In this document: positions 9,262 to 18,962 of the stretch, one piece after another
How positions within the stretch are numbered: the first letter of the stretch is position 1
How the letters are laid out: each line of letters opens with the position of its first letter
DNA from: Alphaproteobacteria bacterium RIFCSPLOWO2_01_FULL_40_26
Lineage (GTDB): Bacteria; Pseudomonadota; Alphaproteobacteria; Rickettsiales; UBA1997
Length of the DNA stretch: 41,936 nucleotides
Assembly (NCBI GenBank): GCA_001767955.1
Contig: MEMO01000011.1
Location: 1 to 41,936, forward strand
Direction of reading: 5' to 3'
The notes under the pieces: model-generated
The model's input: only the letters and a program-made list of their open reading frames with translations
What the model was told of the DNA's origin: nothing
Databases searched by the model: none
Program-made: the position numbers and the translations under genes

Positions 9262-11209
9262 TGATTATGGATGTTTGTGGCACATCATAATAAAAAAATG
9301 CCACCTTCTGTTCAGCAATTCTGTGATCAATAATGCGGTTCAAAAAAACATAATTTTTAAGAAAGAATTTTTTGAATTCCTTATCACGAAAATAATTTTC
9401 AAGAAAACCGATTCTGCACTGCCTCATGTCATAAGCGGCATTTTTTGTTTCAATAAAAACAAGTTTGTTTCTTTTATCCTGCAATTGCTTTTGAAGCCTT
9501 TCAAACTGGTATTTCTCGACCATATCAAGTTTTTTTTCAGAAGAAAATATTTTGTAGAAAAGCAGCAGAAATTGTGAAAAAGGTGAATCATTGATCTTAT
9601 CGAGATATGTCATCGTCGGATAGGTTCCGGGAATTATTTCAGCAATTGAAATCATCTTGTCATCGAACTTGGCAGCACTTTTAAAAGTTTTTATTATTTC
9701 AGCAGAAAGATGATTTGGGGACTTATAAACAAAGGCCTGGTAATGGGTTTTAAAATTAAAAATCGCCGCCAGATGCATGGCTATAAAATAGGAAATAACA
9801 GAAACAATCACGCATGAAGAAAGAGTAGAAAATTTTTTTGAGGAAAAATTTTTCTGATAAAAATCAATCATCAAAACAAATATAACCGCTGATAGCGACC
9901 ATGATAAAAAGGCAAAATTTTGTATGAAAGAAATTGCAAATATAAAAATCGCCAATGCCACAAAACAAGACCAGAGTATTAGATTTGTGGGCAGGAATTT
10001 TTTATCTAAAATCAAAACAAAAACCCACCAAAACATGCTAATATTAATGGCAAAAGCAAAAATGTTTTTAGCATCAAACTGCGGAATCAGAATTATTAAA
10101 AGCAAAAAAAACCAATCTTTTCTAAAATTAAAAAACTGCCTCCGTATCAGAAAACACAAGGCTAAAATAATAAATGGCAATGATAGGGAATAGATCGCAA
10201 ATCTTTGATCATAACCGCCAATAACTTCAGACAAAACAATCAGTATTGCGGCAAACGAAAGCAGAAACAATTTCCATAAAATCTGATTCTCTCTGATCAA
10301 AAAAAAGCATAAAAAGGCAAAAACAAAAACCGGATAAACATCCTCACGTAAAACCACTGATGTCCAGGCAAAAGCAGTTTTTTTATAGGCCAAAAAGATT
10401 TTTGCGGCATTTGCGATGTAATCCGGAAAACATAGCAGTAACAACAGGAAATAGATGATGATGACGCTAATGGTTGTATAATTTCTTAAGCAAAATGCTG
10501 GCCTTAAAGATTTTGCCCTGATCATTTTTTCCAGCTCAAAAACTATCGGCAAAATTCCGTAATGCGGTTTAAGACAAAAAAATAGCGCGGCAAAAAAACC
10601 AGTTAAAATCCGGTCAGGATTTTTTATCTTTGAGTGATCAAGTAGATGATATGAAACATACGGAAAGGCGAAGGCTAAAAGATAGGATGACTTGGTTAAA
10701 AATTCATTGAATTGCAAAGTGAAAACACGCCAGAAAAAAGAGATGGCAAAGCTGATTATGATCAGATTAAAAACGGTGCGATCTTTTAACCTGGCAAGAA
10801 TTCTGGCTGAAAAATAAAGTGATAAAATCCCAACAAAATTGGTAAAAATTTCCGCAGCAATGATTTGATGAAGAGAAAAAATTTTTGCCAGAAAATGCGG
10901 AATCATGGCAAAGACAAAAGACAGGGGAAAATTCGATTCAAAAAAATCCTGATAATATTTTCCACCATCAAGCATTTTTTGCGCGATTTCCAGATAGAGA
11001 GCGGAATCATGGCCAATATCACGTGCTGAACGTGCTAAAACACTTGTTGCAATGATAAACAAACAGCCAAAAAAAGCGGCATTTTTTGATGCGATGATTT
11101 TGCGCAAAAAATCAACCAGCAGCAAAATTTTACGCAGCAGAAAACTCTCCAGCTTGCGCCCGAAAATCAGTCGTTTTTCTTCAATGTTTTTTTGGATTGT
11201 CAGTATCAA
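9227..11209 (-). CDS. Multi-spanning membrane protein, GT-C glycosyltransferase-like (paralog 2)
   Basis: This 660-residue protein is the first gene of the overlapping lnt operon. After an amphipathic N-terminal stretch and the first helix comes DIGHDSALYLEIAQKMLDGG then KYYQDFFESNFPLSF, matching paralog 1. The C termini also align (KEFKKFFLKNYVF against PEFRKFFLKNFHF), as do the final EVYIRK and EIYVRN. The only early start codon in frame is TTG at 11209, because no ATG precedes the conserved block and a stop lies further upstream. Function is probably transfer of a lipid-linked sugar in the envelope, inferred from the GT-C-like loop. No substrate can be named. Confidence 0.68.
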   Translation of the reverse strand: MILTIQKNIEEKRLIFGRKLESFLLRKILLLVDFLRKIIASKNAAFFGCLFIIATSVLARSARDIGHDSALYLEIAQKMLDGGKYYQDFFESNFPLSFVFAMIPHFLAKIFSLHQIIAAEIFTNFVGILSLYFSARILARLKDRTVFNLIIISFAISFFWRVFTLQFNEFLTKSSYLLAFAFPYVSYHLLDHSKIKNPDRILTGFFAALFFCLKPHYGILPIVFELEKMIRAKSLRPAFCLRNYTTISVIIIYFLLLLLCFPDYIANAAKIFLAYKKTAFAWTSVVLREDVYPVFVFAFLCFFLIRENQILWKLFLLSFAAILIVLSEVIGGYDQRFAIYSLSLPFIILALCFLIRRQFFNFRKDWFFLLLIILIPQFDAKNIFAFAINISMFWWVFVLILDKKFLPTNLILWSCFVALAIFIFAISFIQNFAFLSWSLSAVIFVLMIDFYQKNFSSKKFSTLSSCVIVSVISYFIAMHLAAIFNFKTHYQAFVYKSPNHLSAEIIKTFKSAAKFDDKMISIAEIIPGTYPTMTYLDKINDSPFSQFLLLFYKIFSSEKKLDMVEKYQFERLQKQLQDKRNKLVFIETKNAAYDMRQCRIGFLENYFRDKEFKKFFLKNYVFLNRIIDHRIAEQKVAFFYYDVPQTSIIIERDVEVYIRK

Positions 11210-11300
11210 GGCTCTGCGTAGAAAATTAAAATCGTAAGTCTTTTAATAAAATAACCCCAATAAATACTTTACCCCTCACAAAGTATTACCCCTCACAAAA

Positions 11301-11411
11301 AATATTACCCCTCACCCCAACCCTCTCCCACAAGGGGAGAGGGAGTAGCGCCGAATTCGGACTAACTCCCTCTCCCCTTGTGGGAGAGGGTTGGGGTGAG
11401 GGGTAAATATT
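11301..11411. repeat. Inverted pair of CCCTCTCCC repeats (PE-6) in the icd upstream region
   Basis: This is a 111-bp palindrome. The left arm contains CCCTCACCCCAACCCTCTCC and the right arm its complement GGAGAGGGTTGGGGTGAGGG, around a short spacer with CGCCGAATTCGG. Each arm contains its own small hairpin. Just before it, ACCCCTCAC recurs twice more at short intervals (from about 11270), giving three direct copies. A half copy opens the window. It fills most of the 239 bases between the divergently transcribed membrane operon and icd. I see no other feature there. Confidence 0.9.
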
Positions 11412-11448
11412 GTAAAGAAAAACTTCTATATTTCTCATTTTTTAAATC

Positions 11449-12927
11449 ATGACAAAAACTATCACAATCGCCTATGGCGATGGCATCGGACCAGAAATCA
11501 TGAACAGCGCTTTGGAAATTTTATGCGCTGCAAAAGCCAATCTGCAATTTGATGTCATAGAAGTTGGGGAAAACATTTACGAAAAAGGTTTTACCTCCGG
11601 CTTAATGCCATCAGCCTGGGAAAGTCTGAACAACACGCGTATTTTGTTAAAAGCTCCAATTACAACCCCGCAAGGAGGTGGCTATAAAAGCCTCAATGTG
11701 ACATTGCGCAAAAAACTCGGACTTTTCGCCAATATCAGACCAGTCTCTTCTTTTTACCCTTTCATTGCCACCAAATTTCCGCAAATGGATGTGGTGATTA
11801 TTCGCGAAAATGAAGAAGATCTTTATGCCGGAATTGAATATCGCCAAACCGATCAAACCTACCAATGCCTGAAATTAGTGACTCGCGAAGGCTGTGAAAA
11901 AATTATCCGTTTTGCTTTCGAACATGCGCTTGCTAATAGTCGCAAAAAAATCAGCTGCTTTTCCAAAGACAATATCATGAAAATGACCGACGGTCTTTTT
12001 CACAAAACTTTTGATGAAATCGCTAAAGAATATCCTGAAATCAAAACAGATCATTACATCGTTGACATAGGCGCTGCAAGGCTTGCCGCCCGACCAGAAA
12101 TTTTTGATGTCATCGTAACGATGAATCTTTACGGCGATATAATTTCTGACATTGCTGCCGAAATTTCCGGCTCGGTTGGTCTTGCTGGTTCGGCAAATAT
12201 CGGCACAGATTATGCCATGTTTGAAGCAATTCATGGCTCCGCTCCGGATATTGCCGGACAAAACATCGCCAATCCATGCGGCTTAATTCAGGCATCGGTG
12301 ATGATGCTAAACCATATCGGACAAAACGAAACCGCAGCAAAAATCAGAAATGCCATTTACAAAACCATCGAAGATGGCATGCACACAACAGACATCTACA
12401 ATGAACAAACCAGCAAGAAAAAACTCGGCACAAAAGAATTCACCGCAGCAGTAATTGCAAGACTCGGACAAAAACCAGAAAAATTACCGGAATTAGTCAA
12501 CAGTAAAAAATCATCAATCAACAACGGACAAATTCCCGAAGCACGAAGCACACTGAAACAAGTTCAGCACAGACTGCACGAAGCACAAAAATCCCTAACC
12601 GGCTTCGATCTTTTCATAGATTGGCAAAAAGAATTTGACGATCTGCTTGCGCTTCTAAAAACTTTTGAGAATGAAAAACTTGCAATCAAAACCATCAGCG
12701 CCAAAGGCCTGATACTCTGGCCTCTCATTGATAAACACATGATGCCAAATTACGCAAAAGGACTGACAATGTTAAGATTCATCGGCAAAAATGATCAACC
12801 AATCACCCATCAAGACATCATTGACATGCTTTCATATCTCAATGAAAAAAATATTGATTTCGTGAAGTATGAAGGTTTGTATTCATTCGACGGCCAGCCA
12901 TCTTATAGTTCAGGACAAGGAGAATAA
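11449..12927 (+). CDS. icd: Isocitrate dehydrogenase (NADP type)
   Basis: This enzyme oxidatively decarboxylates isocitrate to 2-oxoglutarate in the TCA cycle. The 492 residues begin with the isopropylmalate/isocitrate dehydrogenase fold (TITIAYGDGIGPEIM). Visible motifs are the substrate segment PQGGGYKSLNVTLRKKLGL with active-site Ser and Arg, the catalytic region IIRENEEDLYAGIEY, the metal site MNLYGDIISDIAAE, and the cofactor loop EAIHGSAPDIAGQNIANP. After residue ~345 comes a C-terminal extension of about 150 residues of the long form known in Rickettsia. The downstream MscS gene starts within the stop codon (TAATG), so they are probably co-transcribed. Confidence 0.94.
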   Translation: MTKTITIAYGDGIGPEIMNSALEILCAAKANLQFDVIEVGENIYEKGFTSGLMPSAWESLNNTRILLKAPITTPQGGGYKSLNVTLRKKLGLFANIRPVSSFYPFIATKFPQMDVVIIRENEEDLYAGIEYRQTDQTYQCLKLVTREGCEKIIRFAFEHALANSRKKISCFSKDNIMKMTDGLFHKTFDEIAKEYPEIKTDHYIVDIGAARLAARPEIFDVIVTMNLYGDIISDIAAEISGSVGLAGSANIGTDYAMFEAIHGSAPDIAGQNIANPCGLIQASVMMLNHIGQNETAAKIRNAIYKTIEDGMHTTDIYNEQTSKKKLGTKEFTAAVIARLGQKPEKLPELVNSKKSSINNGQIPEARSTLKQVQHRLHEAQKSLTGFDLFIDWQKEFDDLLALLKTFENEKLAIKTISAKGLILWPLIDKHMMPNYAKGLTMLRFIGKNDQPITHQDIIDMLSYLNEKNIDFVKYEGLYSFDGQPSYSSGQGE

Positions 12928-14192
12928 TGAATCGCGCAAAATTCATCGAAACAATCGAAAAAACTTTTTTAAGTCCGGATTTTTATTGGCAGTCAATAGC
13001 GCTGATACTCTGTTTTATTTTCTCATATCTCGCTTACAAAATCTGCCGCCAATTTGTCTTTCCAAAAATTATCTCAACCACATTAAAGAAAAACATCGAA
13101 GTAAATCGCTTGGCAACGCGCTATATTTTGCCTCTACTTTATCCCTTGTTTGCACTGGTTTTTCTAACGCTTGGCCTTGCAATCTATTCCCAATTTTTCA
13201 AGGAAAGCATTATTTTTGCCACCACCCTGAAGCTAATCGCGCTCTTTCTTTTTTTGCGTTTTTTGCGTGTTTCATCCGACAGTAATGTTCTTGCCAATGC
13301 GGCGGGGCTTATTCTGATGCCAGCTTTAATTCTGAATGTTTTTGGCATATTTGATCAAACTATGCTTTATCTTGATTCACTCGATTTCAAAATCGGAAAA
13401 GTACGCATTTCGGTTTATCTGATAATCAAGGCTTTCATCGTTCTGCTTCTGGTTTTCTGGCTTTCGAGCCTGGTAAGTAAAAAAAGCAAATCTTACATAG
13501 ACAGGAGCAAGTCAATCAAATCAAGCACCAAAGGCATCATCAGCAAAGTCATTGATATTCTGATCTACGCCGTTGTTTTCATCATCATCCTCAAAACTTT
13601 CGGCGTCGACATGACAGCGCTTGCGGTAATTGGAGGCGCTGTTGGCGTTGGTATCGGTTTCGGTTTGCAAAAAATCGCCTCTAATTTTATCAGCGGCATA
13701 ATTCTGCTTTTAGAAAAATCAGTGGAAATCGGCGATATTGTTGAGCTCGACAACGGTAATATTTTCGGAACAGTGAAACATTTCGGCGGCCGCTACACTC
13801 TGGTTGAAGCAATCGACGGCAAAGAAATCATGATTCCAAACGAAGATTTCATCATCAGCAAAGTGACCAATTGGACCTATTCCAACAACCGTGCCCGCGT
13901 TGAAATAAATATGGGCGTTGCTTACGAAACCGATCTTGCCAAGGCCAAACAAATCATGCTCGAATGCGCAAAAGAACATCCGCGCTGCTTAAACTATCCC
14001 GAACCAGAATGCTTTGTCATGCAATTCGGCGAATATGACATCAAACTCACTCTCTATTTCTGGATCAGCGATATAGTCGAAGGCCGCTTCGGCCCAAGAA
14101 GCGATGTTTACATGAGCGTGTGGCAAAAATTTAAGGAAAACGACATCCATGTTCCGGTTCCGCAAAGAGAAATGATGATAATTGAAAAATGA
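12927..14192 (+). CDS. MscS-family mechanosensitive ion channel
   Basis: MscS channels open under membrane tension and release solutes during osmotic downshock. The 421 residues have about five N-terminal transmembrane helices. The pore-lining helix and beta domain follow: AVIGGAVGVGIGFGLQKIASNFISGIILLLEKSVEIGDIVE. The cytoplasmic vestibule region contains VEAIDGKEIMIPNEDFI and KVTNWTYSNN. Extra N-terminal helices compared with E. coli MscS (286 residues) place it with the longer MscS/MscK-like members. Its start overlaps the icd stop by one base. Confidence 0.92.
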   Translation: MNRAKFIETIEKTFLSPDFYWQSIALILCFIFSYLAYKICRQFVFPKIISTTLKKNIEVNRLATRYILPLLYPLFALVFLTLGLAIYSQFFKESIIFATTLKLIALFLFLRFLRVSSDSNVLANAAGLILMPALILNVFGIFDQTMLYLDSLDFKIGKVRISVYLIIKAFIVLLLVFWLSSLVSKKSKSYIDRSKSIKSSTKGIISKVIDILIYAVVFIIILKTFGVDMTALAVIGGAVGVGIGFGLQKIASNFISGIILLLEKSVEIGDIVELDNGNIFGTVKHFGGRYTLVEAIDGKEIMIPNEDFIISKVTNWTYSNNRARVEINMGVAYETDLAKAKQIMLECAKEHPRCLNYPEPECFVMQFGEYDIKLTLYFWISDIVEGRFGPRSDVYMSVWQKFKENDIHVPVPQREMMIIEK

Positions 14193-14193
14193 C

Positions 14194-15876
14194 ATGACTT
14201 ACGCACCAATAGCGCTCTTTGTCTATAACCGCCTCAACCATACCAAACAAACAATTGCGGCACTACAACAAAATTCTCTTTCAGCACAAAGCGAGATTTT
14301 TATTTTTTGTGATGATGCAAAAAACAATGCCGGAAAAACAGCGGTACAAGCGGTTCGAGACTATATCAAAACAATTTCCGGTTTCAAAAAAATCACCATT
14401 ATCGAAAGAGAAAAAAATTTTGGATTAGCACAATCAATCATCAGCGGTATTAGCGAAATCATCGAAAAATTCGGCCATATCATCGTGCTTGAAGATGACA
14501 TGATCACCTCACCACATTTTCTTGAATTCATGAATGAGGCTCTTGAGCTCTACAAGAATGAGGAAAAAATTATCAGCATTCATGGCTACATCTATCCGAC
14601 AAAAAAACCATTGCCCGAAACTTTTTTCCTGCGTGGTGCTGATTGCTGGGGATTTGCTACATGGAAGCATGGCTGGAGTTTATTCGAAAAAAACGGCAGC
14701 AAACTTTTGACTGAATTGCGCCAAAAAAATCTCACCAAAAAATTCGATTTTGACGGCGCTTATCCTTACACGCGCATGCTTGAAGATCAAGTTGCCGGCT
14801 ACAATAATTCATGGGCAATCAGGTGGTATGCTTCAGCATTTTTGGCAGAAAAACTCACACTTTATCCGGGAAAATCCTTGATACAAAATATTGGTACCGA
14901 CGGCTCCGGCACTCATTGCGCTAATATGTCAGAATTTAACCTTCCTCCGAGTCGGGAAAAAATTACACTGAAAAAAACTTCCATCGCTGAAAGTTTAAAA
15001 GCACGAGAAGAAATTAAAAAATTCTTCAAACCAAGAAAAAATCTCTTCAAAAAAATTGCCCATAAAATTCAAAAAAAACTGATAAAACACCAAAAAAAGA
15101 AGGAAAAATACGGCTGGTTTTCAACTAACTTGAGCTGGCCTGAGGCCAAGAAAATAACCGCTGGATATGATGATGCAAAAATCCTCGAAAAATGCCGCCA
15201 CGCTCTTCTCAAAGTTAAAAACGGCGAAGCAGTTTTTGAGCGCGATTCAGTAATTTTTGACAAGATAGAATATTCATGGTCATCACTTTGCGGCCTGCTG
15301 CTTGTCGCGGCAAAAAATGGTGGAAAGCTTGATGTGATTGACTTCGGCGGTTCACTTGGCAGCAGTTTTTTTCAAAACAGAAAATTTCTTTCGCAACTCA
15401 ATTACGTGCGCTGGAACATAGTTGAGCAGGAAAATTTTGTTGATTGCGGCAAAAAATACTTTGCTGATGAACAACTCAAATTTTATCACACCATCGAAGA
15501 TTGTCTGCGGGAGAACAAGCCGACAGTTCTGCTGCTTTCCAACGCTTTGCAATATCTGGAAAAACCTTATGAATTTTTAGAAAAATTAATCAGTTATAAA
15601 TTTGACTATCTCATTTTTGATCTGATCGCCTGCAACAAAGATAACTATGATTTGTTAACCATCCAAAAAGTGTGGCCGGAAGTTTATGAAGCCAGTTATC
15701 CATGCTGGTTTTTCGACAAAAGAAAAATCTTCGAAAAACTACAAAAAAATTATGACATCATCGAAGAATTTTTATCACATTTCGGACAAGAAATTGAAAT
15801 CGATGAGATGAATTTGAAAACAGGTTCTAGAGCAAAGTATTGCGGAGCAATTTTAAAACTGAAAAACAACATATAA
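14194..15876 (+). CDS. Two-domain protein: family 2-like glycosyltransferase plus TIGR04325-like methyltransferase
   Basis: The ORF track starts at TTG 14182; ATG 14194 (MTYAPIALFVYNR) is the better start because the glycosyltransferase fold begins there. Residues ~1-290 resemble a GT-A glycosyltransferase: YAPIALFVYNRLNHTKQTI, the acidic metal-binding segment VLEDDMITSPHFLEFM, and WGFATWKHGW. Residues ~310-560 resemble the putative methyltransferase family TIGR04325: YGWFSTNLSWPEAKK, then IDFGGSLGSSFFQNR as the SAM loop. Near the C terminus, MNLKTGSR is encoded by a stub of palindromic element PE-1. The protein probably transfers a sugar and modifies the product in surface-glycan assembly. 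The domain calls come from motifs only. Confidence 0.75.
   Translation: MTYAPIALFVYNRLNHTKQTIAALQQNSLSAQSEIFIFCDDAKNNAGKTAVQAVRDYIKTISGFKKITIIEREKNFGLAQSIISGISEIIEKFGHIIVLEDDMITSPHFLEFMNEALELYKNEEKIISIHGYIYPTKKPLPETFFLRGADCWGFATWKHGWSLFEKNGSKLLTELRQKNLTKKFDFDGAYPYTRMLEDQVAGYNNSWAIRWYASAFLAEKLTLYPGKSLIQNIGTDGSGTHCANMSEFNLPPSREKITLKKTSIAESLKAREEIKKFFKPRKNLFKKIAHKIQKKLIKHQKKKEKYGWFSTNLSWPEAKKITAGYDDAKILEKCRHALLKVKNGEAVFERDSVIFDKIEYSWSSLCGLLLVAAKNGGKLDVIDFGGSLGSSFFQNRKFLSQLNYVRWNIVEQENFVDCGKKYFADEQLKFYHTIEDCLRENKPTVLLLSNALQYLEKPYEFLEKLISYKFDYLIFDLIACNKDNYDLLTIQKVWPEVYEASYPCWFFDKRKIFEKLQKNYDIIEEFLSHFGQEIEIDEMNLKTGSRAKYCGAILKLKNNI
15808..15830. repeat. Terminal stub of PE-1 inside a coding region
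   Basis: ATGAATTTGAAAACAGGTTC then TA matches the right end of PE-1 copy A except for one base (GGTTCT for GGCTCT). No left arm is present. It adds about eight in-frame codons (MNLKTGSR) near the end of the two-domain glycosyltransferase/methyltransferase. It is probably a decayed or partially deleted copy. Confidence 0.65.
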
Positions 15877-15886
15877 TGTCCCTATA

Positions 15887-16612
15887 ATGTCTCTGGCAAA
15901 ACTAATAAAAAAACATGATTTCCAACCAGGATTTTTAGGCATTTTTTTTAATCCTTTTTATCTCACCAGGCGCGCACTTTTCATAAATATCAAATCACTT
16001 TCTCATCACATCTATGGAGAAACTCTTGACGTTGGATGCGGAAAAAAACCATATCAGAACCTATTCTCCTGCAGCTCCTATATTGGTCTCGAATATGACA
16101 CACCACAAAACCGCAAATCAAAAAATGCCGAATTTTTTTACGATGGAAAAAATTTTCCTTTTTCAGATAGCAAATTTGACAGCATAATTTGCAATGAAGT
16201 GCTTGAGCATGTTTTTAATCCTGATGAATTTCTTTCTGAAATAATCCGCGTTTTAAAGCCGAACGGCAAAATGTTAATGACAGTTCCTTTTGTGTGGGAC
16301 GAGCATGAACAACCTCATGATTATGCCAGATATTCCTCTTTTGGCCTTAAATATCTTCTCGAAAAAAACAGTTTTGAAATTCTTGAACAAAGGAAATCTG
16401 TTGATGATATCGCGGCAATTTTTCAACTGATCAATGCCTACATCTACAAAAAAATAATCGGAAAAAGCGTTAGGCCAAATAGGCTGAAACGCATTGTAAT
16501 TCGTCTACTCTGCTCAATTTTCAATATTCTTGGAATTATTTTTGGAATTGCCTTGCCAAAAAATAACGATCTCTATTTGGACAACATCATCATCGCAAAA
16601 AAGAATGGTTAA
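15887..16612 (+). CDS. SAM-dependent class I methyltransferase
   Basis: This 241-residue protein has the Methyltransf_11-type fold. Motif I is GETLDVGCGKKPYQNL, the acidic ribose-binding residue follows in YIGLEYD, and motif IV-like FDSIICNEVLEHVFNPDEFL precedes VLKPNGKMLMTVPF. The sequence around DEHEQPHDYARYSSFGL is typical of enzymes encoded in surface-polysaccharide clusters. The C terminus has a hydrophobic stretch (LLCSIFNILGIIFGIAL) that may contact the membrane. It lies between two glycosyltransferase genes and overlaps the next by 8 bases. The acceptor is unknown. Confidence 0.85.
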   Translation: MSLAKLIKKHDFQPGFLGIFFNPFYLTRRALFINIKSLSHHIYGETLDVGCGKKPYQNLFSCSSYIGLEYDTPQNRKSKNAEFFYDGKNFPFSDSKFDSIICNEVLEHVFNPDEFLSEIIRVLKPNGKMLMTVPFVWDEHEQPHDYARYSSFGLKYLLEKNSFEILEQRKSVDDIAAIFQLINAYIYKKIIGKSVRPNRLKRIVIRLLCSIFNILGIIFGIALPKNNDLYLDNIIIAKKNG

Positions 16613-17525
16613 TTTTTGCACGTTATTTGACTCAAACTATATGTCTTATGGCCTCACCATGTATGAGTCGCTGAAAAAAAATTGTACTGATTTTCATCTC
16701 TATATTTTTGCCTTCGATGATAAAGCCTGTGAAGACCTGAAAAACCTGGCTCTAAAGCATACAACAATAATTTCTTTACAAGAATTTGAAGATGAAGAAT
16801 TACTCAAAATTAAACCAGGCAGAAGCAAAGGTGAATATTGCTGGACTTGCACACCATCAACAATTCTTTATGTTTTAAAAAACTTTGCCGCACCAAGCTG
16901 CACCTATCTTGATGCTGATCTATATTTTTTTTCTGATCCAAAAATTCTAATCGAAGAATTGGCAGAAAAATCGGTTTCAATCATTCCGCATCGCTACGAA
17001 GCAAAATATGATCAGAGCAAAATCTCCGGCAAATATTGTGTGCAATTCATGACTTTTAAAAATAATGCACAGGCTATGGAAGTGCTAAAATGGTGGCATA
17101 ACCGTTGTATTGAGTGGTGCTTTGCTGAACCAGAAAACGGTAAATTCGGCGATCAAAAATATCTTGATGATTGGCTTACACGTTTTGACTGCGTAAAGGA
17201 ATTACAAAATCTCGGCGGCGGCGTTGCGCCGTGGAATGTTTTGCAATATAATTTTTTTACCAAAAATGATAAAATTTTCGGCGTTGAAAAAAAATCCGGA
17301 AAAAAATTTGAACTGATTTTTTTTCACTTTCATGGATTTAAAATTTTGGATGAAAAAACTATCAGCCTTACAGGATCATACAAAATCACGACCAGGGTCA
17401 GAAATTTAATTTACAAAAAATACACCGAATCAATGCTCAACAAAAAATTCAAAAAATCTTTCCGGCAAATTTTCCCCCATCGCAAAAACAATAAAATCAA
17501 TATTGCGGCAATATGGCCTACTTAA
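16605..17525 (+). CDS. Putative glycosyltransferase (nucleotide-diphospho-sugar transferase-like)
   Basis: The ORF track begins at 16530 in sequence shadowing the previous gene; the real start is ATG 16605 (MVNFCTLFDSNYMSYG), giving 306 residues. The N-terminal half reads like a GT-A fold transferase: CTLFDSNYMSYGLTMYESL, then the DxD metal motif in YLDADLYFFSDP. The second half has FGDQKYLDDWL and LGGGVAPWNVLQYNF, as in transferases acting on short glycans. It overlaps the methyltransferase by 8 bases and the FdtA-like gene by 13, so the four genes form one operon. The sugar it transfers may be the dTDP-amino sugar made by neighbouring genes, which is inference. Confidence 0.75.
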   Translation: MVNFCTLFDSNYMSYGLTMYESLKKNCTDFHLYIFAFDDKACEDLKNLALKHTTIISLQEFEDEELLKIKPGRSKGEYCWTCTPSTILYVLKNFAAPSCTYLDADLYFFSDPKILIEELAEKSVSIIPHRYEAKYDQSKISGKYCVQFMTFKNNAQAMEVLKWWHNRCIEWCFAEPENGKFGDQKYLDDWLTRFDCVKELQNLGGGVAPWNVLQYNFFTKNDKIFGVEKKSGKKFELIFFHFHGFKILDEKTISLTGSYKITTRVRNLIYKKYTESMLNKKFKKSFRQIFPHRKNNKINIAAIWPT

Positions 17526-17878
17526 TCGAACTAAAAACCATCACTGATAATCGCGGCAGTCTTACATTTGTTGAAGACCGGCAATTGCCACTCAAAATCA
17601 AAAGAAGTTTTTATATTCATGGAGTCAAGAAAGGCGAGGTTCGCGGCCAGCACCGCCACAAAAAAGCAATTCAGGCAATGATCTGTCTGCAAGGCAGTTG
17701 CAAAGTTTACAATAATGACGGCAAAAAGGAGGAATGGTTCATTTTGGACAACCCGTCAAAATGCCTGATTCTTGAACCGCAAGATTGGCACTACATGGAA
17801 GAGTTTAGCGATCATACTGTTGTCAATGTGCTGTCTTCGGAATATTTTGATCCAAAGGATTATATCTATGAGCCTTAG
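17513..17878 (+). CDS. fdtA: FdtA/WxcM-like sugar 3,4-ketoisomerase
   Basis: FdtA-type enzymes isomerise dTDP-4-keto-6-deoxyglucose to the 3-keto sugar, the step before 3-amination. The 121-residue single cupin matches the family: [21 protein letters not shown] at the start, [31 protein letters not shown] with the conserved histidines, and [14 protein letters not shown]. Related enzymes make Fuc3N or Qui3N precursors, and the sequence alone does not tell which epimer. Its stop meets the stop of the convergent aminotransferase (overlap 17875-17878). That gene and rmlA are the expected pathway partners. RmlB and the N-acyltransferase are not in the window. Confidence 0.82.
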   Translation: MAYLIELKTITDNRGSLTFVEDRQLPLKIKRSFYIHGVKKGEVRGQHRHKKAIQAMICLQGSCKVYNNDGKKEEWFILDNPSKCLILEPQDWHYMEEFSDHTVVNVLSSEYFDPKDYIYEP

Positions 17879-18960
17879 AACCTATTCATCACCTCACAAA
17901 CCCTCTCTACATCCTCCTTTGTATGAAAATATGAAATTGGCAGGCTTAAAGTTGTGGCGTGAATTTCTTCGGAAATCGGACATGGTTGATTTGATAAAAT
18001 TTCTGCCATCGCTTTTTGTTTATTGGGTGAAAGCGGATAGTGAATTTCGGTTTTAATTCCATGATCGAGCAAAAATTGTTTCAGCAAATTCCGCTGCGGA
18101 TGACGAATGTTAAAAATGTGAAAAACATCAAAATAATCCGGATGCCGCACTGGCTTGATGAAATCGCTCTTTAGATTTTCAAAATAAATTTTTGCCAATT
18201 TGTTTTTATGTTCATTGATTGCGAAAAGCTTGCTTAATTTTATCGAAAGAAAACCGGCCTGAACCTCATCAAGCCTTGAGTTATAGCCAATCAGCTCATT
18301 GTAATATTTCACTTTTGAACCGTAATTGCGCAGAGTTTTTATTTTTTCGACAAGTTTTTCATGATCTGTGACAATTGCTCCGGCATCGCCCAAAGCGCCA
18401 AGATTTTTGGTTGGATAAAAACTAAACGCACCGAAATCGCCAAAAGTTCCAGCCATTTTACCGCGATATTTTGCGCCATGCGCCTGCGCTGAATCTTCAA
18501 TCAATTTCAAATTATTTTTGCGGCATAAATCCATAATTGGCGCCATTTCGCAGCATTTTCCATAAAGATGAACAACGATGATAGCGCAGGTTTTGTTGGT
18601 AATTTTTTCGGCGATTTTGTTTGGATTTATGTTGTAAGTTTTGATATCAGGCTCGACTAAAACCGGCTTCAAACCATTTTGTAAAATTGCCAGAATCGTT
18701 GCAATGTAAGTGTTTGACGGAACAATCACCTCATCACCTTTTTCAAACTCAAAAGCGGCAAGCGATAAAATCAGCGCGTCCAGACCGGAAGCCACTCCAA
18801 TACAATATTTTGCGCCACAAAATCCGGCAAATTCATTTTCAAATTTTTCCACATTTTTGCCAAGAATATACCAGCCGGAATCGAGTGTTGCAGCAAAGGA
18901 TTTTTTATATTCTGCAAAAAATGGCTGATTGAGACGGGCAAGATTTTCGTATTCGATCAT
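17875..18960 (-). CDS. DegT/DnrJ/EryC1 sugar aminotransferase (FdtB-like)
   Basis: This PLP enzyme of about 361 residues would transaminate a 3-keto-6-deoxy dTDP-sugar, following FdtA. Motifs include [67 protein letters not shown] (Schiff-base Lys in PTKNLG) and [21 protein letters not shown]. The ORF track starts at GTG 18969, inside the palindromic repeat. ATG 18960 ([14 protein letters not shown]) is preferred because the family usually starts there and the upstream codons belong to the repeat. Without the repeat, this ATG would overlap the rmlA stop as ATGA. Confidence 0.88.
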   Translation of the reverse strand: MIEYENLARLNQPFFAEYKKSFAATLDSGWYILGKNVEKFENEFAGFCGAKYCIGVASGLDALILSLAAFEFEKGDEVIVPSNTYIATILAILQNGLKPVLVEPDIKTYNINPNKIAEKITNKTCAIIVVHLYGKCCEMAPIMDLCRKNNLKLIEDSAQAHGAKYRGKMAGTFGDFGAFSFYPTKNLGALGDAGAIVTDHEKLVEKIKTLRNYGSKVKYYNELIGYNSRLDEVQAGFLSIKLSKLFAINEHKNKLAKIYFENLKSDFIKPVRHPDYFDVFHIFNIRHPQRNLLKQFLLDHGIKTEIHYPLSPNKQKAMAEILSNQPCPISEEIHATTLSLPISYFHTKEDVERVCEVMNRF

Positions 18961-18962
18961 TT

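Noticed and set aside
11268-11411. CRISPR-like array before icd
   Set aside because: The three ACCCCTCAC units are short, unevenly spaced and lead into an inverted pair; there are no equal spacers and no cas genes.
16530-16604. Upstream start of the glycosyltransferase ORF
   Set aside because: The stretch shadows the end of the methyltransferase gene in another frame; the conserved fold starts at ATG 16605.
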